DNA of 64,000 nt from Aeromicrobium endophyticum (GTDB taxonomy: Bacteria; Actinomycetota; Actinomycetes; Propionibacteriales; Nocardioidaceae): positions 868,001 to 932,000 of the forward strand of contig NZ_QUBR01000002.1 of the NCBI RefSeq assembly GCF_003586285.1. The letters run 5' to 3'. Shown piece by piece: positions 41,613-49,975 of the stretch. The notes below the pieces were generated by a model, which saw only the letters and a program-made list of their open reading frames with translations, had not been told where the DNA came from and did not search any database. Made by a program: the position numbers and the translations under genes. Each line of letters begins with the position of its first letter. Position 1 is the stretch's first letter.

Positions 41613-41766
41613 GCTGTGACCTCCGGTGCTGTTCATGGGGATGCTCCTGGTGTGGGGAAGACCCCCGGTATCTCGGGGACATCCACGACGCTAGGAGCCG
41701 GTCCGGACAAAAACGCGCGGTGACGACGCGCGGCATCCGGTCGGCCGCTCTGTCGGTGGCTCCGCC

Positions 41767-41772
41767 TAGCGT
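41767..41772 (+). promoter_or_regulatory. -10 box for the DnaQ/GIY-YIG gene
   Basis: TAGCGT, 7 nt before the GTG at 41780; supports that start. Confidence 0.45.
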
Positions 41773-41779
41773 CTGGGGC

Positions 41780-43483
41780 GTGAGAGCAGTGCAAGCATCC
41801 TTCGACGAGCTGGGGCGCCACCTGGCCGACGTCACGTTCTGCGTGGTCGACCTCGAGACCACCGGCGGTTCGGCCGCCAAGGGCTCCAAGATCACCGAGG
41901 TCGGAGCGGTCAAGGTCCGCGGCGGCGAGGTGCTCGGCGAGTTCCAGACCCTCGTCAACCCCGACGAGTCCATCCCGGCCTACATCACGGTGCTGACCGG
42001 CATCACCGACCAGATGGTCGTGCACGCCCCCCGCGTCGCCGAGGTGCTGCCGAGCTTCCTCGAGTTCGCGCGGGGCAGCGTGCTCGTCGCGCACAACGCA
42101 CCGTTCGACGTCGGCTTCCTCAAGCACTTCAGCCGCGAGCTGGGCATCCCCTGGCCCGGCTTCGAGACGCTCGACACCGCGGTGCTGGCCCGACGCGTGC
42201 TCAGCCGCGAAGAGGTGCCCAACTGCAAGCTGTCGACCCTCGCGGCGGCCTTCTCGGCGTCGACGTCGCCCAACCACCGCGCCCTGTCCGACGCCCGGGC
42301 CACCGTCGACGTGATGCACGCCCTGTTCGAACGTCTCGGCCCGCTGGGGGTGACGACCCTCGAAGAGGTGTCGACCTACACGTCCAAGGTCAAGCCCGAG
42401 CAGCGACGCAAGCGGCACCTCGTCGAGCACCTGCCCGAGGCGCCGGGCGTCTACCTGTTCCGCGACGCCAACGACGCGATCCTGTACGTCGGTACCTCGC
42501 GCAACCTGCGCACCCGTACGCGCTCGTACTTCACCAAGGCCGAGACCCGCACCCGCATGGGCGAGATGGTCATGCTGGCGCAGCGCGTCGAGGGCATCGT
42601 CTGCGCGACGGCCCTCGAGGCCCACGTGCGCGAGCTGCGGCTCATCGGCCACCACCGTCCGCCGTACAACCGGCGGTCCCGGTTCCCCGAGCGGATGAGC
42701 TGGCTCAAGCTCACCCGCGAGCCGTGGCCGCGTCTGTCGATCGTCCGTGCGATCCTCGACGACGACGCCGACTACATCGGCCCCTTCCGCCGGCGGCCCG
42801 ACGCCGAGGCGGCCCTCACCGCGCTGCACGACACCTTCCGCATCCGCCAGTGCACGCCCCGGCTCGCCAAGAAGTCCCGCTCGTCGCCGTGCGTGCTGGC
42901 CGAGATGGGCCACTGCCTGTCGCCGTGCGACGGCTCGGCCGACGCCGACGAGTACGCCGGCGAGGTGCAGCGCGTCCGGCTCGCGATGACCGGCGACCCG
43001 GCGCCGCTGGTCAGCTCGGTCCGCCACCACATGCTCGACCTCGCGCGGGCCGAGCGGTTCGAGGACGCCGCGGTCCGGCGCGACCGGCTCGCCGCGTTCC
43101 TGCGTGCGGCCAGTCGCACGCAACGGCTCCGCGAGCTCACGGCGGTCGACGAGCTCGTGGCGGCCGCTCCGCACCCGAACGGGTACGAGGTCCACGTCAT
43201 CCGCTTCGGCCGGCTGGCCGCGGCCGGCGTCCTGCCGCGCGGCGTCCACCCGACCGGCTGGGTCGACGCCCTGCTCGCTACGGCCGAGACCGTGGTCGGC
43301 GGGTTCGGTCCCGTCCCCGCCGCAACGGCCGAGGAGACCGAGACCCTGCTGCGCTGGCTCGACACGCCGGGTCTGCGCATGGTCCGAGGCGCGTGGCACG
43401 CCCCGCTCGAGAGCGCCGCCCGGCACCTGCTCCCGTTCGAGCAGGCCACCTCGGCGTGGCACGACCTGCAGCGTCCGGGCTGA
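41780..43483 (+). CDS. DEDD exonuclease fused to a GIY-YIG (UvrC-like) nuclease
   Basis: A 567-aa two-part nuclease. Residues about 15-180: DnaQ-like exonuclease with VVDLETTGGSAAKGSKITEVGAV, LVAHNAPFDVGFL and NHRALSDARATVDV (DEDDh). Residues about 215-300: GIY-YIG domain (EAPGVYLFRDANDAILYVGTSRNLRTR) as in the N-terminal half of UvrC/Cho; a C-terminal region with CVLAEMGHCLSPCDG follows. The homologue is Rv2191. The fusion suggests incision and resection in DNA repair; in vivo role uncertain. Start GTG 41780 decided by the promoter box. Confidence 0.9.
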   Translation: MRAVQASFDELGRHLADVTFCVVDLETTGGSAAKGSKITEVGAVKVRGGEVLGEFQTLVNPDESIPAYITVLTGITDQMVVHAPRVAEVLPSFLEFARGSVLVAHNAPFDVGFLKHFSRELGIPWPGFETLDTAVLARRVLSREEVPNCKLSTLAAAFSASTSPNHRALSDARATVDVMHALFERLGPLGVTTLEEVSTYTSKVKPEQRRKRHLVEHLPEAPGVYLFRDANDAILYVGTSRNLRTRTRSYFTKAETRTRMGEMVMLAQRVEGIVCATALEAHVRELRLIGHHRPPYNRRSRFPERMSWLKLTREPWPRLSIVRAILDDDADYIGPFRRRPDAEAALTALHDTFRIRQCTPRLAKKSRSSPCVLAEMGHCLSPCDGSADADEYAGEVQRVRLAMTGDPAPLVSSVRHHMLDLARAERFEDAAVRRDRLAAFLRAASRTQRLRELTAVDELVAAAPHPNGYEVHVIRFGRLAAAGVLPRGVHPTGWVDALLATAETVVGGFGPVPAATAEETETLLRWLDTPGLRMVRGAWHAPLESAARHLLPFEQATSAWHDLQRPG

Positions 43484-43505
43484 GCACCGGGTGCCCCGGC
43501 GTCGG

Positions 43506-43511
43506 TAGGCT
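43506..43511 (+). promoter_or_regulatory. -10 box for the RAM-domain gene
   Basis: TAGGCT, 6 nt before the ATG at 43518. Confidence 0.45.
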
Positions 43512-43517
43512 CTGCTC

Positions 43518-43793
43518 ATGATCACCGCCATCGTCTTCATCCAGGCCGAGGTCGCACGGCTGTCCGACATCGCCGAGCGCATCGCCGCGATCGACGGCGT
43601 CAGCGAGGTCTACTCCGTCACCGGCGAGCTCGACCTGGTCGCGATGGTGCGGGTGCGACAGATCGACGACGTCGCAGCGGTGGTCGCCGACCAGCTCAAC
43701 AAGGTCGAGGGCATCGTCTCGACGCAGACGCAGATCGCCTACCGCGCGCACAGCCAGCACGACCTCGAGGACGCGTTCAGCATCGGCCTATGA
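43518..43793 (+). CDS. Stand-alone Lrp/AsnC ligand-binding (RAM) domain protein
   Basis: A 91-aa protein equal to the C-terminal effector domain of Lrp/AsnC regulators (ITAIVFIQAEVARLSDIAERIAAIDGVSEVYSVTGELDLV) without a DNA-binding part. Such domains bind amino acids and form decamer rings; they may modulate full-length Lrp proteins. Neighbour trpD hints at amino-acid sensing. It ends 17 bp from the convergent trpD. Confidence 0.88.
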   Translation: MITAIVFIQAEVARLSDIAERIAAIDGVSEVYSVTGELDLVAMVRVRQIDDVAAVVADQLNKVEGIVSTQTQIAYRAHSQHDLEDAFSIGL

Positions 43794-43810
43794 CCCACCT
43801 AGGGGCAGGG

Positions 43811-44848
43811 TCAGCCGGCGAGGTCCTGCGTGGCCGCGGCCCACTGGGCCAACGTCCGCTGCGCCGCGCCCGAGTCGATCGACGCACGGGCGCGCTCGAC
43901 ACCGGCCGACAGCCGCTCGACCAGGGTGCCGCTGCCGGCCTCGTGGGCGGCGATCGCCGCGCCCGCGTTGAGCAGCACCGCGTCGCGCACCGGTGAGACC
44001 TCTCCCCCGACGACCCGCCGGAACACGTCGGCGTTGAACGCCGGATCGGCCCCGACGAGGCTCTCGGGCGGGGCCAGCTCGAAGCCCAGGTCGGTCGGGT
44101 CGAGCACGCTCTCGACGACCTGACCCCCGGCCACCTCCCACACGCGTGTGCTGGTGGTGATCGTGATCTCGTCGAGCCCGTCCTCGCCGCGGAACACGAA
44201 GGCGTCCCGGCCACGTGCCGCAAGCACCCCGGCCATCAGCGGGGCCATGCGCACGTCGGCGCAGCCGATCGCCGACGCCGCGGGCTGAGCCGGGTTGGTC
44301 AACGGACCGAGGAAGTTGAACGGCGTGGCGATGCCGAGCTCGCGGCGTGGGACGGCCGTGTGCCGGAACGAGGGATGGAACACCGGCGCGAAGCAGAACG
44401 TGATGCCGCTGCGGGCGAACACCTCGGGGATGCGGGCTGCCGGCACGTCGAGCCGGATGCCGAGCACCTCGAACACGTCGGCGGTGCCGCTCGAGCTGGA
44501 GGCGGCCCGGTTGCCGTGCTTGACGACGCCCACCCCGGCGCCCGCGGCGACCACCGCCGACATCGACGAGATGTTGACCGTCATGGAGCGATCGCCGCCC
44601 GTGCCCACGATGTCGACCAGGCGGCCCGGGATGTCGAGCCGGGTAGCGCGGGCCAGCATCGCGTCGGCCAGCCCGCCCAGCTCGTCGGCCGTGACGCCCT
44701 TGGCGTGCAGGGCCACGGCGAAGCCGGCGATCTGCGAATCGGTAGCCTCGCCCGCGAGGATCTGGTCCATGGCCCACCCGGTGGTGGACGCGTCGAGGTC
44801 GTGCCCGGCCACGAGTGCGGTCAGCACGTCGGGCCACGTGTGTGGCAT
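43811..44848 (-). CDS. trpD: Anthranilate phosphoribosyltransferase
   Basis: Transfers phosphoribose to anthranilate in tryptophan synthesis. The 345-aa protein has DIVGTGGDRSMTVNISS (PRPP loop), KHGNRAASSSSGTADV, FCFAPVFHPSFR and FNFLGPLTNPA. No other trp genes are near, as in M. tuberculosis where trpD is also alone. It begins 8 bp after a receiver-like gene and is probably expressed with it. The long open frame upstream is a shadow. Confidence 0.95.
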   Translation of the reverse strand: MPHTWPDVLTALVAGHDLDASTTGWAMDQILAGEATDSQIAGFAVALHAKGVTADELGGLADAMLARATRLDIPGRLVDIVGTGGDRSMTVNISSMSAVVAAGAGVGVVKHGNRAASSSSGTADVFEVLGIRLDVPAARIPEVFARSGITFCFAPVFHPSFRHTAVPRRELGIATPFNFLGPLTNPAQPAASAIGCADVRMAPLMAGVLAARGRDAFVFRGEDGLDEITITTSTRVWEVAGGQVVESVLDPTDLGFELAPPESLVGADPAFNADVFRRVVGGEVSPVRDAVLLNAGAAIAAHEAGSGTLVERLSAGVERARASIDSGAAQRTLAQWAAATQDLAG

Positions 44849-44856
44849 GCCGGCCC

Positions 44857-45261
44857 TCAGCCGGGCTGCAGGACGCCGCGCGCGAGCGCGATGACGGCCT
44901 CGGCGAGCCGGATGGGCTCGATGGGGTGCGAGACGGCGGCCTCGGCACGCGACCAGGTGGCGAGCCACGCGTCCTGCGGACGACCGGTCAGCACCAGCAC
45001 CGGCGGTGCCTGGAAGATCTCGTCCTTGACCTGCCGAGCGATGCCCAACCCGCCGACGGGAACGGCCTCCCCGTCGAGGACGACCAGGTCGATGCCACCG
45101 TCGTCGAGGTGCTGGAAGACCACCGGCTCGGTGGCGCACTCGACGTACTCGAAGGGCGGAAGATCGGGGTGCGGACGGGCCCCGAGCGCTGAGACGACAG
45201 CGGATCGGACGTCTCGATCGTCGCTGTAGACCAGGACACGTAGGGGCTTGTCTGCGCTCAC
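44857..45261 (-). CDS. Stand-alone response-regulator receiver-like protein, degenerate
   Basis: A 134-aa single-domain protein with the CheY-like pattern: [13 protein letters not shown] (acidic pair), [10 protein letters not shown] (phospho-acceptor Asp) and [10 protein letters not shown] (Thr). The conserved Lys-Pro near the end is replaced by HP (AVSHPIEP), so normal phospho-signalling may be lost or altered. No output domain or partner kinase is nearby. The GTG at 45261 sits 6 nt after TACGAT; an in-frame ATG at 45276 would lie within the promoter. It leads into trpD. Confidence 0.75.
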   Translation of the reverse strand: MSADKPLRVLVYSDDRDVRSAVVSALGARPHPDLPPFEYVECATEPVVFQHLDDGGIDLVVLDGEAVPVGGLGIARQVKDEIFQAPPVLVLTGRPQDAWLATWSRAEAAVSHPIEPIRLAEAVIALARGVLQPG

Positions 45262-45267
45262 GAGTCG

Positions 45268-45279
45268 ATCGTACATAAT
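45268..45279. promoter_or_regulatory. Abutting divergent -10 boxes: receiver gene and ctaE
   Basis: Minus strand TACGAT (45268-45273) 6 nt before GTG 45261; plus strand CATAAT (45274-45279) 6 nt before GTG 45286. The boxes touch head to head, so both leaderless transcripts start 12-13 bp to either side of the junction. Confidence 0.55.
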
Positions 45280-45285
45280 GATCGG

Positions 45286-45924
45286 GTGACGACTACCTCC
45301 GTGATTCCCGCCTCCCGCCTGCACGGCCAGGAAGGCCGTCCCTCGATGGTGACGGTCGGGACCATCGTCTGGCTCTCGAGCGAGCTCATGTTCTTCGCCG
45401 GACTGTTCGCTGCGTACTTCACGATCCGCAACATCTCGCCGGGTCTGTGGGCGCAGGAGACGGAGGTGCTCAACGTCCCCTTCGCCACCGCCAACACCAC
45501 GATCCTGGTGCTGTCGTCGCTGACCTGCCAGTTCGGCGTGTTCGCCGCCGAGCGCGGCAAGGCCGGTCGCTCCGGCAAGATCTACCAGTTCAAGCTGTGG
45601 GGCATGCGCGAGTGGTTCGTGCTGACCTACCTCATGGGCGCGGTCTTCATCGGTGGTCAGGCCACCGAGTACGCCGAGCTCGTGCGCGAGGGCATCACGA
45701 TCCCCAGCTCGCCCTACGGCAGCCTGTTCTACCTCGCCACCGGGTTCCACGGCATCCACGTCATCGGCGGCCTGCTGGCCTTCCTGCTCGTGATCGGCCG
45801 CACCTTCGCGGCCCGCCGCTTCACCCACGAGCAGGCCATCTCGGCGATCGTCGTGTCGTACTACTGGCACTTCGTCGACATCGTGTGGGTCGGCCTCTTC
45901 ATCACGATCTACGTCATCAAGTAG
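45286..45924 (+). CDS. ctaE: Cytochrome c oxidase subunit III
   Basis: Subunit III of the aa3 oxidase in the bcc-aa3 supercomplex. The 212-aa protein has five hydrophobic segments and the motifs [37 protein letters not shown] and [15 protein letters not shown] of the family. It starts at GTG with a leaderless-type promoter and is followed after 83 bp by the qcrCAB operon, the standard actinobacterial order. Confidence 0.96.
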   Translation: MTTTSVIPASRLHGQEGRPSMVTVGTIVWLSSELMFFAGLFAAYFTIRNISPGLWAQETEVLNVPFATANTTILVLSSLTCQFGVFAAERGKAGRSGKIYQFKLWGMREWFVLTYLMGAVFIGGQATEYAELVREGITIPSSPYGSLFYLATGFHGIHVIGGLLAFLLVIGRTFAARRFTHEQAISAIVVSYYWHFVDIVWVGLFITIYVIK

Positions 45925-46007
45925 GTCGCTCGACAGGCGATCCCCTAAGGCTTGCCTGAGTCACGAACTTCCGCGTGCCGAAAGGTACGCTGGCATCACT
46001 TCCAGGA

Positions 46008-46850
46008 ATGAGGTCCTCGGTGCGGAAACTGTCCACCAGACGCCGGCATCCACTCGCCGGACTCGTCGTGCTCTTGCTGGGGCTCGTCATCGCAGGCGGC
46101 GCGTACCACGTGTTCGCGCCCAAGCCCGCTGAGGCGCAGGAGGTCACGGCCAACGATGTCGAGGCCGGACGAAACCTGTTCCTCATCGGCTGCGCCAGCT
46201 GCCACGGCAAGAACGCCACCGGTATCGAGACCGAGCGCGGCAACAACTACGGTCCGTCGCTGATCGGCGTCGGCGCTGCCGCCGTCGACTTCCAGGTCGG
46301 CACCGGACGCATGCCGATGGCGCAGACCGCGCCGCAGGCCCCGGCCAAGAACCCCGAGTACACGGCCGAGGAGACTCGTCAGCTGGCGGCGTACATCGCC
46401 TCGCTGGCGCCCGGCCCGGCCATCCCCGACGGTGAGTACACCGACCTCGGCAAGGCCAACGTCGACGACATCCGCGAGGGCGGCGAGCTGTTCCGCGCCA
46501 ACTGCACGGCCTGCCACAACTCGGTCGGCGCCGGCGGCGCCATGCCGGGCGGCAAGTACGCACCCTCGATCAAGGGCGTCAGCGCCAAGCACATCGCCGA
46601 GGCCATGATCACCGGTCCGCAGCAGATGCCCGTCTTCTCCGACGACGTCATCACGCCCGAGGACAAGCGCAACATCATCGCCTACGTCAAGCAGGTCCAG
46701 GGCCAGCCCAACTACGGCGGTCTCGGCGGCGGTGGCCTCGGCCCCGTGGTCGACGGCATGTTCACCTGGATCATCGGCATCGGCGGCCTGGTCATCGCAT
46801 CCATCTGGATCGGTGCGCACGGGGCGAGAGTGAAGAAGAGGAACTCATGA
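46008..46850 (+). CDS. qcrC: Menaquinol-cytochrome c reductase diheme cytochrome c subunit QcrC
   Basis: Carries electrons from the bcc complex to the oxidase. The 280-aa protein has a basic start, a membrane/signal segment at about 17-38, two c-type haem sites (CASCH near 62 and CTACH near 168), the axial-Met stretches GRMPM and QQMPVFSDD, and a C-terminal membrane anchor. The start is uncertain between ATG 46008 and GTG 46020, the latter with GAGG 6 nt before. The stop overlaps qcrA by 4 bp. Confidence 0.96.
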   Translation: MRSSVRKLSTRRRHPLAGLVVLLLGLVIAGGAYHVFAPKPAEAQEVTANDVEAGRNLFLIGCASCHGKNATGIETERGNNYGPSLIGVGAAAVDFQVGTGRMPMAQTAPQAPAKNPEYTAEETRQLAAYIASLAPGPAIPDGEYTDLGKANVDDIREGGELFRANCTACHNSVGAGGAMPGGKYAPSIKGVSAKHIAEAMITGPQQMPVFSDDVITPEDKRNIIAYVKQVQGQPNYGGLGGGGLGPVVDGMFTWIIGIGGLVIASIWIGAHGARVKKRNS

Positions 46851-47896
46851 GCGACGAGCTGCAGCCGGTTGCCGATACCGAGCCCATCAAGGACCCGGGT
46901 CTGGCCGAGCACCAGTTCCGCCCGCAGGACGTCGACGAGGCCCAGGCCAAGCGCACCGAGCGGCAGATCGCCTGGATGTTCCGCGTCGCGGGCCTGCTGT
47001 TCCTGGGGTTCTGCTTCGCCTACTTCCTGATCGACATCGACGACACCTTCCTCGGTTGGTCGGCGCAGAACTTCGCCTTCGGCATGACGCTCGGCGGCGG
47101 CCTGCTGCTGGTCGGCGTCGGCATCATCCAGTGGGCCAAGAAGCTCATGGGCGATCACGAGATGGTCGAGATGCGTCACCCGTCGGCCTCGTCCGACGAG
47201 GACCGCGTCGCGGTCATGAAGGACATCAACGCGGGCATCGAGGAGTCGGGCTTCGGCCGACGTCCCATGATCCGCAACAGCCTGCTCGGCTCGATGGCCC
47301 TGCTGGGCCTGCCGGCCGTCGTGCTGCTGCGCGACCTCGGACCGCTCCCCCACGGCCAGCGCGAGACGGTCTGGAAGAAGGGCATGCGCCTGGTCAACGA
47401 CGTCACGGGCACCCCGATCAAGCCGTCCGACATGCAGGTCGGCCAGCTCGTCAACGGCCAGCCCGCCGTCGTCTACGAGACCGACGCCGACGGCGAGCCC
47501 GTGCTGCACGGCACCGAGCTGCTGCAGGTCAAGTCGAAGGCCTCCATCATCGTCGTGCGCATGCGCCCCGAGGACGTCACGCCGTCGAAGGGACGCGAGA
47601 ACTGGGGCGTCGACGGCATCTTGTGCTTCTCCAAGATCTGCACCCACGTCGGCTGCCCGATCAGCCTCTGGGAGCAGCAGACGCACCACCTGCTGTGCCC
47701 CTGCCACCAGTCGACGTTCGACCTCGGCGACAACGGCAAGGTCATCTTCGGCCCCGCCCACCGTCCGCTCCCCCAGCTGCCGCTGGGCGTCGATGACGAG
47801 GGCTACCTGATCGCCATGAGCGACTTCCCCGAGATCGTCGCGCCGAGCTATCCAGAACTCGCGCGTGACCAGAAGAAGTTGGACAATAAGTCATGA
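46847..47896 (+). CDS. qcrA: Rieske iron-sulfur subunit QcrA
   Basis: The [2Fe-2S] subunit of the bcc complex. The 349-aa protein has three N-terminal membrane helices (about 43-60, 75-95, 140-160), characteristic of actinobacterial QcrA, and the Rieske cluster motifs CTHVGC near 265 and CPCHQSTF near 284. It is coupled on both sides by ATGA overlaps. Confidence 0.97.
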   Translation: MSDELQPVADTEPIKDPGLAEHQFRPQDVDEAQAKRTERQIAWMFRVAGLLFLGFCFAYFLIDIDDTFLGWSAQNFAFGMTLGGGLLLVGVGIIQWAKKLMGDHEMVEMRHPSASSDEDRVAVMKDINAGIEESGFGRRPMIRNSLLGSMALLGLPAVVLLRDLGPLPHGQRETVWKKGMRLVNDVTGTPIKPSDMQVGQLVNGQPAVVYETDADGEPVLHGTELLQVKSKASIIVVRMRPEDVTPSKGRENWGVDGILCFSKICTHVGCPISLWEQQTHHLLCPCHQSTFDLGDNGKVIFGPAHRPLPQLPLGVDDEGYLIAMSDFPEIVAPSYPELARDQKKLDNKS

Positions 47897-49599
47897 GCAC
47901 CACGGAGCAGTACACACCGATCGAGCAGACCGGCGTGGGCAAGAAAGCGGCCGGCCCCGTCGGCTGGCTCGATGATCGGCTCGGACTGGCCGGCGTCGCC
48001 AAGAAGAACCTGCGCAAGGTGTTTCCCGAGCACTGGTCCTTCATGCTGGGCGAGATCGCCCTCTGGAGCTTCGTCGTCCTGTTGCTGACGGGCGTGTTCC
48101 TGACGTTCTGGTTCCAGCCCAGCATGACCGAGGTCGAGTACCACGGCTCCTACCTGCCGTTCAACGGCCTCGAGATGTCCCAGGCGTACAAGTCGACGCT
48201 CGACATCTCGTTCGACATCCGTGGTGGCCTGCTGATCCGTCAGATCCACCACTGGGCCGCGGCCCTGTTCATCGCCGCGATGATCGCCCACATGCTGCGC
48301 GTGTTCTTCACGGGCGCGTACCGCAAGCCGCGCGAGATCAACTGGCTGATCGGTGTCGGACTGTTCTCGCTCGGCCTGGTCGAGGGATTCGCCGGCTACT
48401 CGCTGCCCGACGACCTGCTGTCCGGCACGGGCCTGCGGTTCGTCGACGGCCTGATCCGCTCGATCCCGCTGGTGGGCTCCTACCTGGAGTTCTTCATCTT
48501 CGGTGGCGAGTTCCCGGGTGACGAGATCATCCCCCGCCTCTACATGGCTCACATCCTGCTGATCCCGGCGATCCTGCTGGGCCTGGTGGGTGCACACATG
48601 CTGCTGCTCGTCTACCACAAGCACACGCAGTGGCCTGGGCCCGGACGCACCGAGAAGAACGTCGTCGGCTACCCGATGCTGCCGGTCTACGCGGCCAAGG
48701 CCGGAGGCTTCTTCTTCGTCGTGTTCGGCTTCACCGCACTGATGGGTGCGCTGCTGCAGATCAACCCGGTGTGGGTCTACGGCCCGTACAACCCGTCCGA
48801 GGTCACCGCCGGCTCGCAGCCCGACTGGTACATGGGCTTCTCCGAGGGTCTCGTCCGCATGATGCCGGGCTGGGAGAGCACGTTCTTCAACTACACCTGG
48901 AGCTGGAACGTCTTCATCCCCGCGGTGGGTGGTCTGACCGGACTGTTCGTGGTCCTGGGTGTCTGGCCCTTCATCGAGCAGTGGATCACCGGTGACAAGC
49001 GTGACCACCACCTGCTGCAGCGTCCGCGCAACGCTCCGGTGCGCACCGCGATCGGCGTCGCCGGCATGACGGCGTACGGCGTCGCCTGGGCGGCCGGCGG
49101 CAACGATATCCTGGCCACGAAGTTCCACATGGACATCTACACGCTGACGTGGATCTTCCGCATCGGGTTCTTCGTGTTCCCGGTCATCGCCTTCATGGTC
49201 ACCAAGCGCATCTGCATCGGCCTGCAGCGTGCGGATGCCAACCGCATCCTGCACGGCTACGAGACCGGCGTGATCGAGCGGTCGCCCGAGGGCGGCTTCT
49301 CGGAGCGCCACGCTCCCCTGCCGGCCGCTCAGCAGTACACGCTGACGGCGCACGACCGGGTTCCCGTGCTCGAGGCACCGGCCGAGACCGACGCCAACGG
49401 TGTCGCGGCTCCGCACTCGCGCAAGGAGAAGCTCCGGGCACGCGTGCAGCGGTTCTACTACCGCGACACGCTCGACAAGCCCACCGCTGAGGATGTCCAT
49501 CACGCCGAGGAGCACCTCGGTCACCACGATGGTCACCCCGTCGAGCTGGGCGACGAGTTCCAGGGCGTCTCGGAGACGGGTGTCCCCCGGGTCCACTGA
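47893..49599 (+). CDS. qcrB: Cytochrome b subunit QcrB
   Basis: Di-haem membrane core of the bcc complex where menaquinol is oxidised. The 568-aa protein has the haem-ligand helices with HHWAAALFIAAMIAHMLR and MAHILLIPAILLGLVGAHM, the Qo-site region QPDWYMGFSEGLVRMMPGWE, and a long soluble C-terminal tail (about 440-568), as in M. tuberculosis. A strong terminator follows. Confidence 0.97.
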   Translation: MSTTEQYTPIEQTGVGKKAAGPVGWLDDRLGLAGVAKKNLRKVFPEHWSFMLGEIALWSFVVLLLTGVFLTFWFQPSMTEVEYHGSYLPFNGLEMSQAYKSTLDISFDIRGGLLIRQIHHWAAALFIAAMIAHMLRVFFTGAYRKPREINWLIGVGLFSLGLVEGFAGYSLPDDLLSGTGLRFVDGLIRSIPLVGSYLEFFIFGGEFPGDEIIPRLYMAHILLIPAILLGLVGAHMLLLVYHKHTQWPGPGRTEKNVVGYPMLPVYAAKAGGFFFVVFGFTALMGALLQINPVWVYGPYNPSEVTAGSQPDWYMGFSEGLVRMMPGWESTFFNYTWSWNVFIPAVGGLTGLFVVLGVWPFIEQWITGDKRDHHLLQRPRNAPVRTAIGVAGMTAYGVAWAAGGNDILATKFHMDIYTLTWIFRIGFFVFPVIAFMVTKRICIGLQRADANRILHGYETGVIERSPEGGFSERHAPLPAAQQYTLTAHDRVPVLEAPAETDANGVAAPHSRKEKLRARVQRFYYRDTLDKPTAEDVHHAEEHLGHHDGHPVELGDEFQGVSETGVPRVH

Positions 49600-49618
49600 T
49601 CGCCCCGCAGCACCGTCG

Positions 49619-49648
49619 AGCCCCCGTCAGCAGCGTCTGACGGGGGCT
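49619..49648 (+). terminator. Terminator of the qcrCAB operon
   Basis: A perfect 12-bp stem agcccccgtcag / ctgacgggggct with a 6-nt loop, then tcgtcgtcg. It lies 20 bp after the qcrB stop. Confidence 0.85.
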
Positions 49649-49709
49649 TCGTCGTCGCCAGCACCCAGCCCCGCCAGCAGGCAGAGGCCATGGCCGACCC
49701 ACCCCAGGA
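49649..49709. other. Spacer between the qcrB terminator and the palindromic repeats
   Basis: 61 bp with no recognisable signal; together with the repeats it makes a 376-bp gene-free gap between the convergent qcrB and L,D-transpeptidase genes. Confidence 0.5.
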
Positions 49710-49936
49710 CGTCATCACATCAGTACCTGAGCTGCCGCATCCGTGATGACGCCCAGGGGCCACCTCGGTACGTCATCACATCAGTACCTGCGCTGCCGCA
49801 TCCGTGATGACGTCCACGGGTCCACCTCGGTACGTCATCACATCAGTACCTGCGCTGCCGCATCCGTGATGACGTCCACGGGTCCACCTCGGTACGTCAT
49901 CACGTCAGTACGCGCGCTGCGTCATCCGTGATGACG
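49710..49936. repeat. Four tandem copies of the 42-bp palindromic element
   Basis: Copies at 49710-49751, 49771-49812, 49833-49874 and 49895-49936, each exactly 42 bp with termini CGTCATCAC / GTGATGACG, separated by 19-20 bp spacers that are nearly identical to each other (ccacctcggta in all). The period is 61-62 bp. Copies 2 and 3 also fold an inner TGCG-CTGC-CGCA stem; copy 4 has diverged most. The same element occurs once at 17601. The sites lie between convergent genes. Confidence 0.95.
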
Positions 49937-49975
49937 TACCCCACTCCCCCACCGGACGGCTGGGGCGGGCCTGAG

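Noticed and set aside
45276-45276. ATG 45276 as start of the receiver-like gene
   Set aside because: It lies within the divergent promoter boxes, upstream of the predicted transcription start; GTG 45261 is placed exactly 6 nt after TACGAT.
49710-49936. CRISPR-like array of four regularly spaced repeats
   Set aside because: The spacers are nearly identical to each other and only 19-20 bp, the repeat is 42 bp with variable middle, and there are no cas genes. It is a tandem repeat of a palindromic element.
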